DNA from: an uncultured Eubacterium sp.
Lineage (GTDB): Bacteria > Bacillota > Clostridia > Oscillospirales > Acutalibacteraceae
NCBI RefSeq assembly: GCF_934561735.1
Contig: NZ_CAKTGT010000004.1
Location: forward strand, 81,042-145,041
Length of the DNA: 64,000 bases
Reading direction: 5' to 3'
Below, piece after piece: positions 27,124 through 36,861 of this stretch. How positions within the stretch are numbered: position 1 is the stretch's first letter; each line of letters starts with the position of its first letter. The notes beneath the pieces are model-generated. The model saw only the letters and a program-made list of their open reading frames with translations. It was not told the origin of the DNA and searched no databases. The position numbers were made by a program, and so were the translations under genes.

Positions 27124-28550
27124 ATGTCATTCCTTTCTAATTCACCCAACATAACATAGGTGAGCGGCTCTGTTACTTTTATTTTTTGGAAGGTTCCGAT
27201 GAGCCCCTCGTCACCAACAAATTCTATAATCAAATTGCCGTCTGTTCTTGCGGCAAGATAATTATCACCTTGCTTGCCTTTTCCGTACACAAAGCATTTG
27301 AAAGCCTTGCCTTTGTGAAGTGCCATTTGTTCGCCCGATATTCTCTCCTGGAGTGCAAGAAGTTCCCTCATCCACTTTGACTTTTCCTCATACGGAACAG
27401 GGTCGTCCATTTCTGCGGCGGGAGTGCCTTTACGCGGCGAATAGATAAAGGTGAAAAGGCTTGTTGCCTTTATCTCTTCAACGAGCGACTTTGTGTCGCA
27501 AAATTCTTCATAGGTTTCACCCGGGAAGCCTACGATAATATCGCTTGTGATTGACAGTTCATCACCCATAAGTTCCTTGGCATAGTTGATAAGCGACAAA
27601 TACTTTTCTCTTGTGTAAGACCTGTTCATAGCCTTGAGCACTCTGTCATTACCGCTTTGAAACGGCAAATGCAAATGCGTTGCAACCTTGTCGCACTCTG
27701 CCATCGTTTCGATAAGTTCTTTGGTACAATCCTTTGGATGAGAAGTCATAAAGCGAATTCTAAAATCACCGTCAAGTTCGTTGAGCGTACGAAGAAGCTG
27801 CGAAAATGTAACCCTCGGCTCCAAATCCTTGCCGTACGAATTTACATTTTGACCGAGAAGCGTAATTTCTTTATATCCCTCGTCAACAAGAACCTTAAAC
27901 TCTTTTACAACATCTTCAACTTCCCTGCTGCGTTCTCTGCCTCGTACATAAGGCACAATGCAATACGAACAAAAATTATTGCATCCGTACATAATCGGAA
28001 TCCAAGCCTTTTTGTCATTGTCACGCTTAACGGGAATACCCTCTGCTATTACGCCGTCAACATCGGGAAGTTCAAACACTCTCTTTTTTCTTGTAAGAGC
28101 GGTGTAAATAAGTTCAGGCACTTTATAAACAACATGAGTGCCGAAAACCAAATCAACAAACGGAAATGATTTTTTGATTTTTTCTGCGATGTGCTGCTGT
28201 TGCATCATACAACCGCAAAGAGCGATTACAACATCAGGATTAGCAAGTTTGTACTTTTTCAAAGCTCCGACATTGCCGAACACTCTGTCCTCGGCATGTT
28301 CTCTTACGGCACAGGTGTTAAAAATAATAAGTTTTGCCTGTGTGCGTTCTTCGGTAAAGCCGTAGCCCATAGTTTCCAGCATACCTTTGATATGCTCGCT
28401 GTCTGCAACATTTTGTTGACAACCGTAGGTGACTACGCATGCAAGAGGCTTTGATTGATAACGCTTTGATGTGAGTTCGTTAACCTTGTGGGCAAACTGC
28501 TTTTGCGTTTTTAATTCTTCCTCAGACACTTTTTTGATTTTTGCAGGCAT
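27120..28550 (-). CDS. miaB: tRNA-2-methylthio-N6-dimethylallyladenosine synthase
   Basis: Radical SAM methylthiotransferase that converts i6A37 to ms2i6A37. The ATG at 28550 is chosen because AAGGAGG lies 8 nt upstream; the 476-residue product then starts MPAKIKKVSE. The N-terminal UPF0004 domain holds three cluster cysteines (44, 80, 114), the radical SAM motif is CNNFCSYC (190, 194, 197) followed by IVPYVRGRERSR, and a TRAM domain ends the chain. It is the first gene of the long run, and its substrate is made by MiaA further down. Confidence 0.97.
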   Translation of the reverse strand: MPAKIKKVSEEELKTQKQFAHKVNELTSKRYQSKPLACVVTYGCQQNVADSEHIKGMLETMGYGFTEERTQAKLIIFNTCAVREHAEDRVFGNVGALKKYKLANPDVVIALCGCMMQQQHIAEKIKKSFPFVDLVFGTHVVYKVPELIYTALTRKKRVFELPDVDGVIAEGIPVKRDNDKKAWIPIMYGCNNFCSYCIVPYVRGRERSREVEDVVKEFKVLVDEGYKEITLLGQNVNSYGKDLEPRVTFSQLLRTLNELDGDFRIRFMTSHPKDCTKELIETMAECDKVATHLHLPFQSGNDRVLKAMNRSYTREKYLSLINYAKELMGDELSITSDIIVGFPGETYEEFCDTKSLVEEIKATSLFTFIYSPRKGTPAAEMDDPVPYEEKSKWMRELLALQERISGEQMALHKGKAFKCFVYGKGKQGDNYLAARTDGNLIIEFVGDEGLIGTFQKIKVTEPLTYVMLGELERNDI

Positions 28551-28612
28551 AGTTGCACCTCCTTGCAGTGATTTAAAAGTACGGATAAACACAATAATCC
28601 ATACTATTTGTT

Positions 28613-28641
28613 ATTATAACAAATGACAGTGTGTTATTCAA
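28613..28641 (-). promoter_or_regulatory. Promoter of the miaB-to-HAD gene run
   Basis: On the minus strand TTGAAT (28636-28641), 17 nt, TATAAT (28613-28618), about 60 nt before miaB. No other equally good promoter was noticed inside the run, though weak internal ones cannot be excluded. Confidence 0.7.
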
Positions 28642-28710
28642 TAATAAATTATAAAAATAATATAAAAATTATATATAAATAAACAGAAAATATTTTATAT
28701 AACTTGTACA

Positions 28711-28739
28711 TTGATTTTTAATGCCGTCAATGGTAAAAT
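28711..28739 (+). promoter_or_regulatory. Promoter of malQ
   Basis: TTGATT (28711-28716), a 17-nt spacer, TAAAAT (28734-28739). It also argues that malQ starts at 28775, since the in-frame codon at 28721 lies inside the promoter. Confidence 0.65.
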
Positions 28740-28774
28740 TAACAAGACCGAAAACAAAACAAAAGGTGAAAAAT

Positions 28775-30304
28775 ATGCTTAAAAAACGAGGGGCAGGAGT
28801 ACTGCTCCACATAAGTTCGATGCCGTCACCGTACGGCGTCGGTGTTTTGGACGAAAATGCCAAGCACTTTATAGACAGAATTGCCGATATGGGCTTTACC
28901 TATTGGCAGGTTTTGCCGTTTAATCCGACCGACAGTGCAAATTCTCCGTACTGTTCGCCGTCGGCATTTGCGGCAAATTATATCTACATCAATCCGCAAG
29001 GGCTCAGAGATATGGGGCTTATAACGGACGAAGATGTAAATCAAAATATCTATGACGGCACACCGTACACAGCCGCATACGAATTTGCCCTTGAAAAGCG
29101 ACTTGCAACGCTCAAAAAGGCATTTTTAAATGTGGGTGAAGAACTTGCCGCAGATATAAAGCAATTTGAAATTGACAATCCGTGGCTCACCGATTACGCC
29201 GTTTTTATGGCTGTAAAAGAACAGGAAAACTTTAAGCCGTGGTGGGAATGGTCGAGTGAGCACGCACATTATTTTGAATGTATAAAAAACATTTACGACT
29301 ACGAAGAAAGTGCCGCTTTTTGGAAATTTGTGCAGTACATTTTCTACAAACAGTGGGGCGAAATAAAAAAATACGCCAACAAAAAAGGCGTTGCCGTTAT
29401 CGGGGATATGCCTATTTATGTGGCGATGGACAGCGTTGATGTTTGGTCAAATCTGCCTATGTTTTTGATAGACGAAAAAACACTTAAAGTAGAAAAAGTA
29501 GCCGGAGTTCCGCCCGATTATTTCAGCGAGGACGGTCAACTTTGGGGCAATCCGATATACGATTGGAAGGCTATGAAAAAAGACGGCTACAGCTGGTGGC
29601 TGTCACGACTTGAGCACAATCTCAAAATCTACGACACCGTAAGAATAGACCATTTCAGAGCCTTTGCATCATATTGGGAGATACCTGCCGACAGCAAAAC
29701 GGCTAAGGTAGGCAAATGGATTGACGGACCTAAAACAGACTTTTTCGACAAGGTGTTTGAAAAATTCGGCAAAGATGCACCTATCATTGCAGAAGACCTC
29801 GGAGTGTTCGGCGAAGATGTTGTAAAGCTCCTCAAGGACACCGATTTTCCCGGTATGAATGTTGTTCAATTCGGCTTTGACCCTAATTCCGATTCATCTC
29901 ATCTGCCGCACAATGCAGGTCAAAACAGCATAAATTATGTAGGCACTCACGACAACAATACCATCCTTGGTTGGCTGTGGGAAGCAAGCGAAGAAGAACG
30001 CCGATTTGCCCTTGATTACTGCCATTTTAAGGGCGATAATTGGGGCGAAGGCGGATACCAAAGTGCCTCGTGCCGAGCAATTATTGAGGCGGTATGGCAG
30101 AGTGCGTCAAATGTTGCAATCATTGCCTTGCAGGATATGTGCGGCTTTGGCTCGGATGCAAGAATGAACATACCCGGTGTGCCGGAAAAGAACTGGAGAT
30201 TTCGCACCACAAGGGAAACAATCGACAGCATTGATACCGATTACTTTAAGCACATAAATTCGCTTTACCGCAGAATGTATCCCGTATTTGACAAAGAAAA
30301 TTAA
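28775..30304 (+). CDS. malQ: 4-alpha-glucanotransferase (amylomaltase, GH77)
   Basis: Transfers alpha-1,4-glucan segments between maltodextrins and releases glucose. The ATG at 28775 follows AAAGGTG and gives 509 residues, normal for GH77. Features are RGAGVLLHISSMPSPYGVG at the start, YWQVLPFNPT, the catalytic region VRIDHFRAFASYWEIP, APIIAEDLGVFGEDV, and YVGTHDNNTILGW. It is a single-gene unit divergent from miaB. It complements the glg operon by processing glycogen-derived or imported maltodextrins. Confidence 0.97.
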   Translation: MLKKRGAGVLLHISSMPSPYGVGVLDENAKHFIDRIADMGFTYWQVLPFNPTDSANSPYCSPSAFAANYIYINPQGLRDMGLITDEDVNQNIYDGTPYTAAYEFALEKRLATLKKAFLNVGEELAADIKQFEIDNPWLTDYAVFMAVKEQENFKPWWEWSSEHAHYFECIKNIYDYEESAAFWKFVQYIFYKQWGEIKKYANKKGVAVIGDMPIYVAMDSVDVWSNLPMFLIDEKTLKVEKVAGVPPDYFSEDGQLWGNPIYDWKAMKKDGYSWWLSRLEHNLKIYDTVRIDHFRAFASYWEIPADSKTAKVGKWIDGPKTDFFDKVFEKFGKDAPIIAEDLGVFGEDVVKLLKDTDFPGMNVVQFGFDPNSDSSHLPHNAGQNSINYVGTHDNNTILGWLWEASEEERRFALDYCHFKGDNWGEGGYQSASCRAIIEAVWQSASNVAIIALQDMCGFGSDARMNIPGVPEKNWRFRTTRETIDSIDTDYFKHINSLYRRMYPVFDKEN

Positions 30305-30317
30305 AATTTATACATAA

Positions 30318-30352
30318 CAAAACGGAACTGTTAATATAGCAGTTCCGTTTTT
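30318..30352. terminator. Bidirectional terminator between malQ and the kinase gene
   Basis: AAAACGGAACTG pairs with CAGTTCCGTTTT around a 9-nt loop, with T-run flanks on both strands. Confidence 0.85.
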
Positions 30353-30357
30353 ACTTA

Positions 30358-31317
30358 TTAATCTTTAATTACGCAAAGCTTAACAGCCTTTGGTTCAACC
30401 TTAAATTCAACCTCGGAATAATGGAAGTTTTCACCGTCACAATTACCGATAAGAGGTGAACCGTCTTCCATAAATACCTTGCCTGATTTTATGTAATAAT
30501 TTGTGCAAACATCGCAGGTTTGTGCGTTAACCGTTCCTTTTGAATATTTAGGCACAAGACCCACCGCTTTGGAAAGAGGTATCCCGTCAACAAGGCAAAC
30601 ATCAAGAAGTCCGTCATCAAGTACAGAATTAGGTGCGGGACAAAAGCTTCCGCCGTACCAACTTGCATTGCAAATTGCCATAAGAGCATAGTCTTTGTTG
30701 CTTTGCTCAACGGTAAATTCTCTGCCGGTTTCTTTGTCAACACAATCAAGTCTGTAAGAGATTGTATAATGAAGCGGTTTTGCAAGGACGGGAACAACCG
30801 CCACCTTATAAGCATTATGCCCCAAAAACGGTACTTTTGCGGCGATTTTTCTGCCCATGGTTTCAACAAGAGTATCAAGACCGAACGACATAACATTTAT
30901 GCCTTTTTCGCCGTTATAATCAATAACATCAATAGGCATAATGTCATATTTGATTTTGCCGCTGTAAAGGCCGAAAGACTTGATTACATTTTCCACGTTA
31001 ATATTTTTTGTATCATAAATCTTTTTTGCAAAATCATTGCCCATACCAAGCGGAAGAACCATCATAGGAGTATCCGTGCCGGCAAGTCCGTTAACAATTT
31101 CATGAATGGTGCCGTCACCGCCGCACGATACAACAACACAGTCTTTGCCGTACTTTGCAGCATAATCGGCACTGATTGTTTTTGCTTCACCCGGCTTATG
31201 AGTTTCTTCAATTATCAACTCATCATCAATTTGACGAAATGCCGATTTGATTCTGTAAAAAAGTTTTTTCTTATCGTCATTACCGGCGACAGGATTAACT
31301 ATAAAAACATACTTCAT
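30358..31317 (-). CDS. YegS/DgkB-type lipid kinase (diacylglycerol kinase family)
   Basis: Predicted cytoplasmic kinase phosphorylating diacylglycerol or a related lipid. It has 319 residues. The N-terminal domain has FIVNPVAGNDDKKK and the nucleotide loop VVSCGGDGTIHEIVNGLAG; MVLPLGMGNDFAK follows. The C-terminal beta domain has ICNASWYGGSFCPAP and LDDGLLDVCLV. In Gram-positives such enzymes recycle diacylglycerol from membrane polymers. The precise substrate is not determined. It lies 35 nt after galK, with AGGAGG, at the end of the aromatic-galK run. Confidence 0.9.
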   Translation of the reverse strand: MKYVFIVNPVAGNDDKKKLFYRIKSAFRQIDDELIIEETHKPGEAKTISADYAAKYGKDCVVVSCGGDGTIHEIVNGLAGTDTPMMVLPLGMGNDFAKKIYDTKNINVENVIKSFGLYSGKIKYDIMPIDVIDYNGEKGINVMSFGLDTLVETMGRKIAAKVPFLGHNAYKVAVVPVLAKPLHYTISYRLDCVDKETGREFTVEQSNKDYALMAICNASWYGGSFCPAPNSVLDDGLLDVCLVDGIPLSKAVGLVPKYSKGTVNAQTCDVCTNYYIKSGKVFMEDGSPLIGNCDGENFHYSEVEFKVEPKAVKLCVIKD

Positions 31318-31352
31318 ACAAACTTATCCTCCTTTTCATCATAGGCGACAAC

Positions 31353-32633
31353 TTATATTACCTGAGTACCGCCTACAGGACGAATAATAAGAACATGACA
31401 ACTGCCCTCGCCGAACACGCCCTCGATAGTTTTCTTGTAAGTGTCAAGCATATCGTTAGGAACAAAAGCCTGAATTGTACCGGCAAATCCTCCGCCGTGA
31501 ACTCTCCAAGCTCCCTTTCCGTCAAGAAGTTCTTTGCTGATTGCAAGTGCCAAAGAAAGCTTTTGCTCGGTAGGATTTTTCGGAGTATACACATTTTGAT
31601 TGAGCATAAACGAAGAACGGCCCGATTCGATAATAACCTGCTTAAAGCCCTCAAAGTCGTTACTTTCAAGGCATTTTACGGCTTTTTCAACTCTCTTGTT
31701 TTCGTTGAAGAAATGAATTGCACGGAGAATTGCACGGTCGTTTACTCTGCCTGTAAGTTCAGGCAAAGCCGCAAAGAATTCTTCATACGAAACCTCACGC
31801 AAAACATTTTTGCCGAGTGCCTGAGCAACAGATTCCATTTCTGTTCTTACTGCGGCATAATCATCTGTCAAATCAGAGTGGTTGCCGTGAGTGTCAACTA
31901 TGCAAAGAGAATGTCCCGATTTTGAGAAGTCAAAATCAATTTTCTTGATAACAGGGTCTTTTGTTGACTTAAAGTCGATTGTAACAAATGTTCCGACAGA
32001 TGATGCCATCTGGTCAAGAAGACCGCAAGGTTTGCCGAAAAATACATTTTCGCTGTACTGAGCAACCTTTGCAATCTCAACAGGGCTGATTTTGCCGTCA
32101 TTAAACATATATGACAAAACAGAGCCCAAAAGCACCTCAAATGCTGCTGATGACGAAAGACCCGAACCGCCCATAACATCACTTGTTGTGCAAGCGTCAA
32201 AGCCTGCAACTGTGTAGCCAAGGTTCTTAATTGTTGCGGCAACACCCTGTACAAGAGTTGTTGATGAGCCAAAATTAGCCTCATTTGGAACAAGGTCATT
32301 AAGGTCAACAACATTCATCTTGTGACCCTTTGATTTTACTCTGATAATATTATCGTCATTTTTTGAAACAACGGCGATAGCGTCCAAATTAATTGAAGCG
32401 GCAAGAACCTTACCGTTGTTGTGGTCGGTGTGGTTACCGCAAACCTCGGTTCTGCCCGGAGCAGACATAATGTTTACTTCTCTGTCATATCCGAACAGTT
32501 CACCGAAATCGTTAAGAGTTTCCACATAACGGGGTTTTTGGCTTTGAACAGCCTCATCTGTTACATAAACAGCCTTTAGGTTTTCATCATAAGTGCCGTC
32601 ATTGATAGCGGCAATGAGTTCGTTAACGTTCAT
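31353..32633 (-). CDS. galK: Galactokinase
   Basis: Phosphorylates galactose in the Leloir pathway. It has 426 residues, about 40 more than the Escherichia coli enzyme, mostly at the N-terminus. GHMP motifs: GRTEVCGNHTDHNNGKVLA (galactokinase signature), VMGGSGLSSSAAFEVLLG (ATP loop), and GAWRVHGGGFAGTIQAFV near the end. Its neighbours are a VTT membrane protein and a lipid kinase rather than galT or galE. A galactose-type ABC permease lies at the far right of the window. Confidence 0.95.
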   Translation of the reverse strand: MNVNELIAAINDGTYDENLKAVYVTDEAVQSQKPRYVETLNDFGELFGYDREVNIMSAPGRTEVCGNHTDHNNGKVLAASINLDAIAVVSKNDDNIIRVKSKGHKMNVVDLNDLVPNEANFGSSTTLVQGVAATIKNLGYTVAGFDACTTSDVMGGSGLSSSAAFEVLLGSVLSYMFNDGKISPVEIAKVAQYSENVFFGKPCGLLDQMASSVGTFVTIDFKSTKDPVIKKIDFDFSKSGHSLCIVDTHGNHSDLTDDYAAVRTEMESVAQALGKNVLREVSYEEFFAALPELTGRVNDRAILRAIHFFNENKRVEKAVKCLESNDFEGFKQVIIESGRSSFMLNQNVYTPKNPTEQKLSLALAISKELLDGKGAWRVHGGGFAGTIQAFVPNDMLDTYKKTIEGVFGEGSCHVLIIRPVGGTQVI

Positions 32634-32656
32634 AATTAAAATTCCTCTTTTAAATT

Positions 32657-33427
32657 TTATAATACTATTTTATACTTATCTTTTTCGCTGTAAATCAAGA
32701 GTGTTTGAGTCATCTGCCGTGACCTTACACCGTAAAAGATATTGAATATTAATGTTGAAAATCCGCTGAACGCAACTATTATCATAAGCGTTGTTATGAA
32801 AGTTACGGAAAACGGGTTTGTATATGATGTGCCGAGCTTTGTATAAATGAACAATCTCGGAGCAAATCCAAGCATGCTCAAAAGCGAATAATACACAAAA
32901 TCATACCGCATAGAGCCGTAATACTTTGACACCATACCTACAGGAATAATCGGCACAAGTCGGGTAACCGCAAGCACATAAGGATTGCCGTTGCCCTTAA
33001 AATGAATCCAATCCCTGACAAATCGCAGATTGTCAATATTAAGAATCATACCGGTCCATCCGCCGCCCAAAAATGTACCCTCAACATACTTAACCGTGAA
33101 GAAAAAGAAGATAAACACGGCGTTGAGTGCCAGAGCGGGACCGAGCGGAAACACCATACCGGATATTACGCACAGTGCCGACAGCGGAATGGGAAGCTGA
33201 CATTTGGCAACATAAAGTGCAAAAATACACAGTATAATTTCCATCGGGGTTTCAAGCCTTGCAACTGCGTCATCTATCCTTTTAAGCAGATTTATAAGCA
33301 CTTCAAATCTTTGCTCAAGGGTTTCGTGTTCATAAAGAGCTATACCCAAAAGCACAAGTGCGGCAACAGTCACGGCAAGTATCAAAAACGATGTAAAGCC
33401 CGTGCGGTGACGCTTTGTTTGTTTCAT
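32657..33427 (-). CDS. TVP38/TMEM64 (VTT-domain) membrane protein
   Basis: Polytopic membrane protein of the DedA/VTT superfamily, 256 residues from the ATG at 33427. The hydrophobic segments include an N-terminal helix (FLILAVTVAALVLLGIALY), then ALCVISGMVFPLGPALALN and the family-typical ALNAVFIFFFFTVKYVEG. VTRLVPIIPVGMVSKYYG matches the conserved R-x-x-P-x-x-P region, and a helix near the C-terminus follows. Relatives are implicated in lipid scrambling or undecaprenyl-phosphate transport; the function here is not known. It has a weak ribosome site and lies 20 nt after pheA. Confidence 0.85.
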   Translation of the reverse strand: MKQTKRHRTGFTSFLILAVTVAALVLLGIALYEHETLEQRFEVLINLLKRIDDAVARLETPMEIILCIFALYVAKCQLPIPLSALCVISGMVFPLGPALALNAVFIFFFFTVKYVEGTFLGGGWTGMILNIDNLRFVRDWIHFKGNGNPYVLAVTRLVPIIPVGMVSKYYGSMRYDFVYYSLLSMLGFAPRLFIYTKLGTSYTNPFSVTFITTLMIIVAFSGFSTLIFNIFYGVRSRQMTQTLLIYSEKDKYKIVL

Positions 33428-33447
33428 CAAATCATACCAATACTTTG

Positions 33448-34581
33448 TTATTTTCCTTCGTAATAATTACCGAGGAATGAAAATTCAGGCAATTCGTCCG
33501 ACAGAGCACAAAGCAAATCAAGCGTTTGCTCATCTCTGACCGAGCCTAAAATATCAACATAAAAATAATAGTCAAATTTACCGTTTGCAATAGGTCGTGA
33601 TTCCAATTTTGTAAGGTTAAGACCGGTCATTGAAAATCTGCCGAGCACTCTGTAAAGCGAACCCGTACGGTGAGGTGCGGAGAAAATAAGCGAAATTTTT
33701 TCGGCATCGTCATCAATAACAAGTTCCTTTGAAATCACGATAAAGCGAGTGGTGTTGTTTGTAACATTTTGAATACCTTTGCGGATAATCCTGAGTCCAT
33801 ATTTTTTAGCCGCACTTTCACTGCAAATTGCGGCAATATTATTCTTATCGCTTTCTGCCACAAACTTTGCCGCAGCGGCTGTATTGCTGAAGTTAATGCC
33901 CGTAAAGTCAAAGTTTTTAAGGAATATATTACACTGACTGAGTGCCTGCGGATGTGAATAAACATCATCGATATTTTCAAATTCAACACCCGGCTTTGCA
34001 CAAAGGCAATGGTCCACCCTTAAATCATATGCACCGACGATGAAGAATTTGTACTTCATAATCAAATCATAAGATTCGTGCACCGAACCTGCAGTTGAAT
34101 TCTCTACGGGAATAATACCGTAACGGGCCTTATTTTGGTTGACAGCCTCAAAAACATCCTCAAACTGCTTGTAAAAAATTATAGGAGAATCCGGGAACAG
34201 TGCCTCTGCGGTTTTGCCGCTGTATGCCCCTTGAACGCCCTGACATGCGATAGGCTCGCCGTGTGCGGTTAAATTTTTGCCGCTCTTAGCCGAATTAATC
34301 AGCGTGCGAAGTTCATCGCCTCCGCCGATAATTTTGTGTTGAAGAGCTCTTGAAGCGTCCATAATAGCCGAAAATACAGTTTTCATCGCCTCACCCTGCT
34401 CACCGCATTTTGAAGCAACATCATCAAGTATTTCAAGTTCCCTTTTCTCATTGAGAACAGGAATTCCGTTTTTCACCTTATATTCGGCAACCTGACGGGA
34501 AATATCCATTCTTTTAAGCAAAAGAGGGATAAGTTCGTCATCCAATTTATCAATTTCGTTTCTTAATTCCAACAAATCCAT
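33448..34581 (-). CDS. pheA: Bifunctional chorismate mutase / prephenate dehydratase
   Basis: Converts chorismate to prephenate and then to phenylpyruvate. It has 377 residues in three parts: AroQ-type mutase (1-85, LRNEIDKLDDELIPLLLKRM), dehydratase (about 110-285, ACQGVQGAYSGKTAEALFP and NNTTRFIVIS with the catalytic Thr-Arg-Phe), and a C-terminal ACT domain (about 300-370, APHRTGSLYRVLGRF and ESRPIANGKFDYYFYVDI) expected to mediate phenylalanine feedback. It lies 17 nt after aroC. Confidence 0.97.
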   Translation of the reverse strand: MDLLELRNEIDKLDDELIPLLLKRMDISRQVAEYKVKNGIPVLNEKRELEILDDVASKCGEQGEAMKTVFSAIMDASRALQHKIIGGGDELRTLINSAKSGKNLTAHGEPIACQGVQGAYSGKTAEALFPDSPIIFYKQFEDVFEAVNQNKARYGIIPVENSTAGSVHESYDLIMKYKFFIVGAYDLRVDHCLCAKPGVEFENIDDVYSHPQALSQCNIFLKNFDFTGINFSNTAAAAKFVAESDKNNIAAICSESAAKKYGLRIIRKGIQNVTNNTTRFIVISKELVIDDDAEKISLIFSAPHRTGSLYRVLGRFSMTGLNLTKLESRPIANGKFDYYFYVDILGSVRDEQTLDLLCALSDELPEFSFLGNYYEGK

Positions 34582-34598
34582 TAAAAGTATTTCCTTTT

Positions 34599-35672
34599 TT
34601 ACATCATTAAATCAAGCAGACCGATTGCAACCGCAGCCTCAACAACGGGTACTGCACGAGGCACAATGCAAGGGTCGTGTCTGCCTTTAATCTCAAGCTC
34701 GGCATTTTCCATAGTTTGAAGATTAACGCTTCTTTGCTTTGAAGCGATTGACGGAGTAGGCTTGATTGCAACGGACACCACGATAGGTGCACCGTCGGTC
34801 ATACCGCCCAAAACACCGCCGTTATTATTTGAAAGAGTGGCAACCTTGCCATCCTTAATTTCATATTCATCATTAACATTTGATGCGTTTTTGTCGGCAA
34901 AATCAAAGCCCAAGCCAAACTGAACACCCTTTACGGCAGGAATACCGAAAAGAAGTGAGGCAAGTTTGCTTTCCACCGTATCAAAAATATTTGCACCGAC
35001 ACCTACGGGAAGTCCCACGGCAAAGCATTCAACAACACCGCCCACACTGTCAAGGTTAACTCTTGCCTTTTCAACATCGGCACGCATTTTTTCTTCAACG
35101 CTCTCATCAATAACGGAAAAGGTTTTTGACGAAAGTTCGCACAGCATATCGGCACTTATATTATTATAATCAACCGCAGTGTCGCAAACCGAGCCGATTT
35201 GTCTGATGTGAGCACCAACGGTAATTCCCTTTTCGGCAAGGATTTGCTTTGCAACCGCACCTGTAAAAACAATAGGTGCAGTAAGTCTGCCGCTGAAATG
35301 TCCGCCGCCGCGAATATCGTTAAATCCGTTGTATTTAACATAAGCGGGATAATCGCTGTGACTCGGACGGGGAACGGTCATCAAATTTGAATAATCGCCG
35401 CTTTTTGTATTTGTGTTTTCAATCACCATGGCAAGCGGCGCACCCGTTGTAACGCCGTCAAGAACGCCCGACAAAATGTGCGGAATATCCTTTTCAAGCC
35501 TCGGAGTGGCGGTTTTATCCTTACCCGGAGCACGGCGTGACATATCTTTGTATATTTTGTCCGTATCAAGCTTAACGCCCGACGGAAGTCCGTCGATAAC
35601 ACAGCCGATAGCTTCACCGTGACTTTCGCCAAACACGGAAATTTTAATATTATCACCTATCGATGAAGACAT
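34599..35672 (-). CDS. aroC: Chorismate synthase
   Basis: FMN-dependent 1,4-elimination of EPSP to chorismate. The ATG at 35672 has GGAGG 7 nt upstream; the product of 357 residues starts MSSSIGDNIKISVFGESHGE. Signatures are GESHGEAIGCVIDGLPSG, SRRAPGKDKTATPRLEKD, GGGHFSGRLTAPIVFTGA, and GRHDPCIVPRAVPVVEA. The start lies inside the last 20 nt of aroA, so translation is probably coupled. Confidence 0.97.
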   Translation of the reverse strand: MSSSIGDNIKISVFGESHGEAIGCVIDGLPSGVKLDTDKIYKDMSRRAPGKDKTATPRLEKDIPHILSGVLDGVTTGAPLAMVIENTNTKSGDYSNLMTVPRPSHSDYPAYVKYNGFNDIRGGGHFSGRLTAPIVFTGAVAKQILAEKGITVGAHIRQIGSVCDTAVDYNNISADMLCELSSKTFSVIDESVEEKMRADVEKARVNLDSVGGVVECFAVGLPVGVGANIFDTVESKLASLLFGIPAVKGVQFGLGFDFADKNASNVNDEYEIKDGKVATLSNNNGGVLGGMTDGAPIVVSVAIKPTPSIASKQRSVNLQTMENAELEIKGRHDPCIVPRAVPVVEAAVAIGLLDLMM

Positions 35673-36861
35673 TTGCGTTACCTCCGATACTGTTAAAATC
35701 ATTGAAAAAGTCGGGATACGACTTATTTATACTTTGTGCGTCATCAACTGTTGAAAGGCCGTCAACACCGGTAGCGGCAACCGTCATAGCCATAACAATT
35801 CTGTGGTCGTTAAACCCTTTCATATTTGCCGCATGAAGCTGTCCGCCGAGAATTTCCATACCGTCGGCAGTTTCTTCAACCTCCGCACCGAGTTTTTTAA
35901 GATTATATACTATGCTTTCTATTCTGTCCGACTCCTTATATCTGAGCCGTTGAGCGCCGGTAATAATGGTTTTTCCGCTTGCATATATGCCTGCAACGGC
36001 AAGTGACGGAACCATATCCGGAATATCCGTTGCATTGATTTCTATGCCGTGAAGCTGTGATTTTTTTACAACAACACGGTCATTATTGACGGTAACATCT
36101 GCACCGAATTTTTTAAGAATATCGGCAATTTTCTTGTCACCCTGCGTGCTGTTGACATCAAGTCCCGTAAGAGTAACATCACCGAAAAGTGCACCTGCGA
36201 CCATAAAAAACGCCGCCTGCGACCAATCCGCCTCAACCGTGTAATCACGCTTTTGGTACACTTGATTGCCCGGGATAAAATACGAATTTTCTCTTTCTTC
36301 AATCTTAACGCCGAAGTCCGCCATAACCTTAACGGTCATATCAACATAAGGCTTGGACTGAAGTTCTGTTGTAAGCACAATTTCGCTGTCGCCGTCAAGA
36401 ATCGGCAGTGCAAGAAGCAATCCCGTGATATACTGCGAGCTGACATTGCCTGCAATTTCAAACCTACCGGGCATAAGTTTTCCGCTGACTGTAAGCGGCA
36501 AAGTGCCCGTGCAATCGCACTTCACCCCGTGTTCGGGAAGCAAGCGAAGATAGTCACCGATAGGACGCTCGGGGAGTTTACCCCTGCCGACAAATTTTAC
36601 CGTTTTGCCGAGTGCCGCCGCAACGGGAATCATAAATCTCAGCGTTGAGCCGGACTCTATGCAATCGGCAATCGGCTTGTTATCCCGAAGTGCCGATATG
36701 ACGCCCAGGGTTGCCTGCATATCCTTTGAATCTATAAGCGGAGATACATTGCCGCCTCCTGCCAAAAACGAGCAAATAAGTGCTCTATGAGCCGCTGATT
36801 TTGACGGAGGAACCTGCACCGTTCCGCTGATATTCGATTTTTGTATTTTTGCTATTCTCAT
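35653..36861 (-). CDS. aroA: 3-phosphoshikimate 1-carboxyvinyltransferase (EPSP synthase)
   Basis: Makes EPSP from shikimate-3-phosphate and PEP. It has 402 residues. VPPSKSAAHRALICSFLAGG at the N-terminus, SGSTLRFMIPVAAALG, LPERPIGDYLRLL, and the C-terminal RLRYKESDRIESI and FNDHRIVMAMTVAA are typical. The segment corresponding to the glyphosate-sensitive loop (SGSTLRFMIP) differs from the class I pattern and resembles class II-like Gram-positive enzymes. It overlaps aroB by one base upstream and aroC downstream. Confidence 0.96.
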   Translation of the reverse strand: MRIAKIQKSNISGTVQVPPSKSAAHRALICSFLAGGGNVSPLIDSKDMQATLGVISALRDNKPIADCIESGSTLRFMIPVAAALGKTVKFVGRGKLPERPIGDYLRLLPEHGVKCDCTGTLPLTVSGKLMPGRFEIAGNVSSQYITGLLLALPILDGDSEIVLTTELQSKPYVDMTVKVMADFGVKIEERENSYFIPGNQVYQKRDYTVEADWSQAAFFMVAGALFGDVTLTGLDVNSTQGDKKIADILKKFGADVTVNNDRVVVKKSQLHGIEINATDIPDMVPSLAVAGIYASGKTIITGAQRLRYKESDRIESIVYNLKKLGAEVEETADGMEILGGQLHAANMKGFNDHRIVMAMTVAATGVDGLSTVDDAQSINKSYPDFFNDFNSIGGNANVFIDR

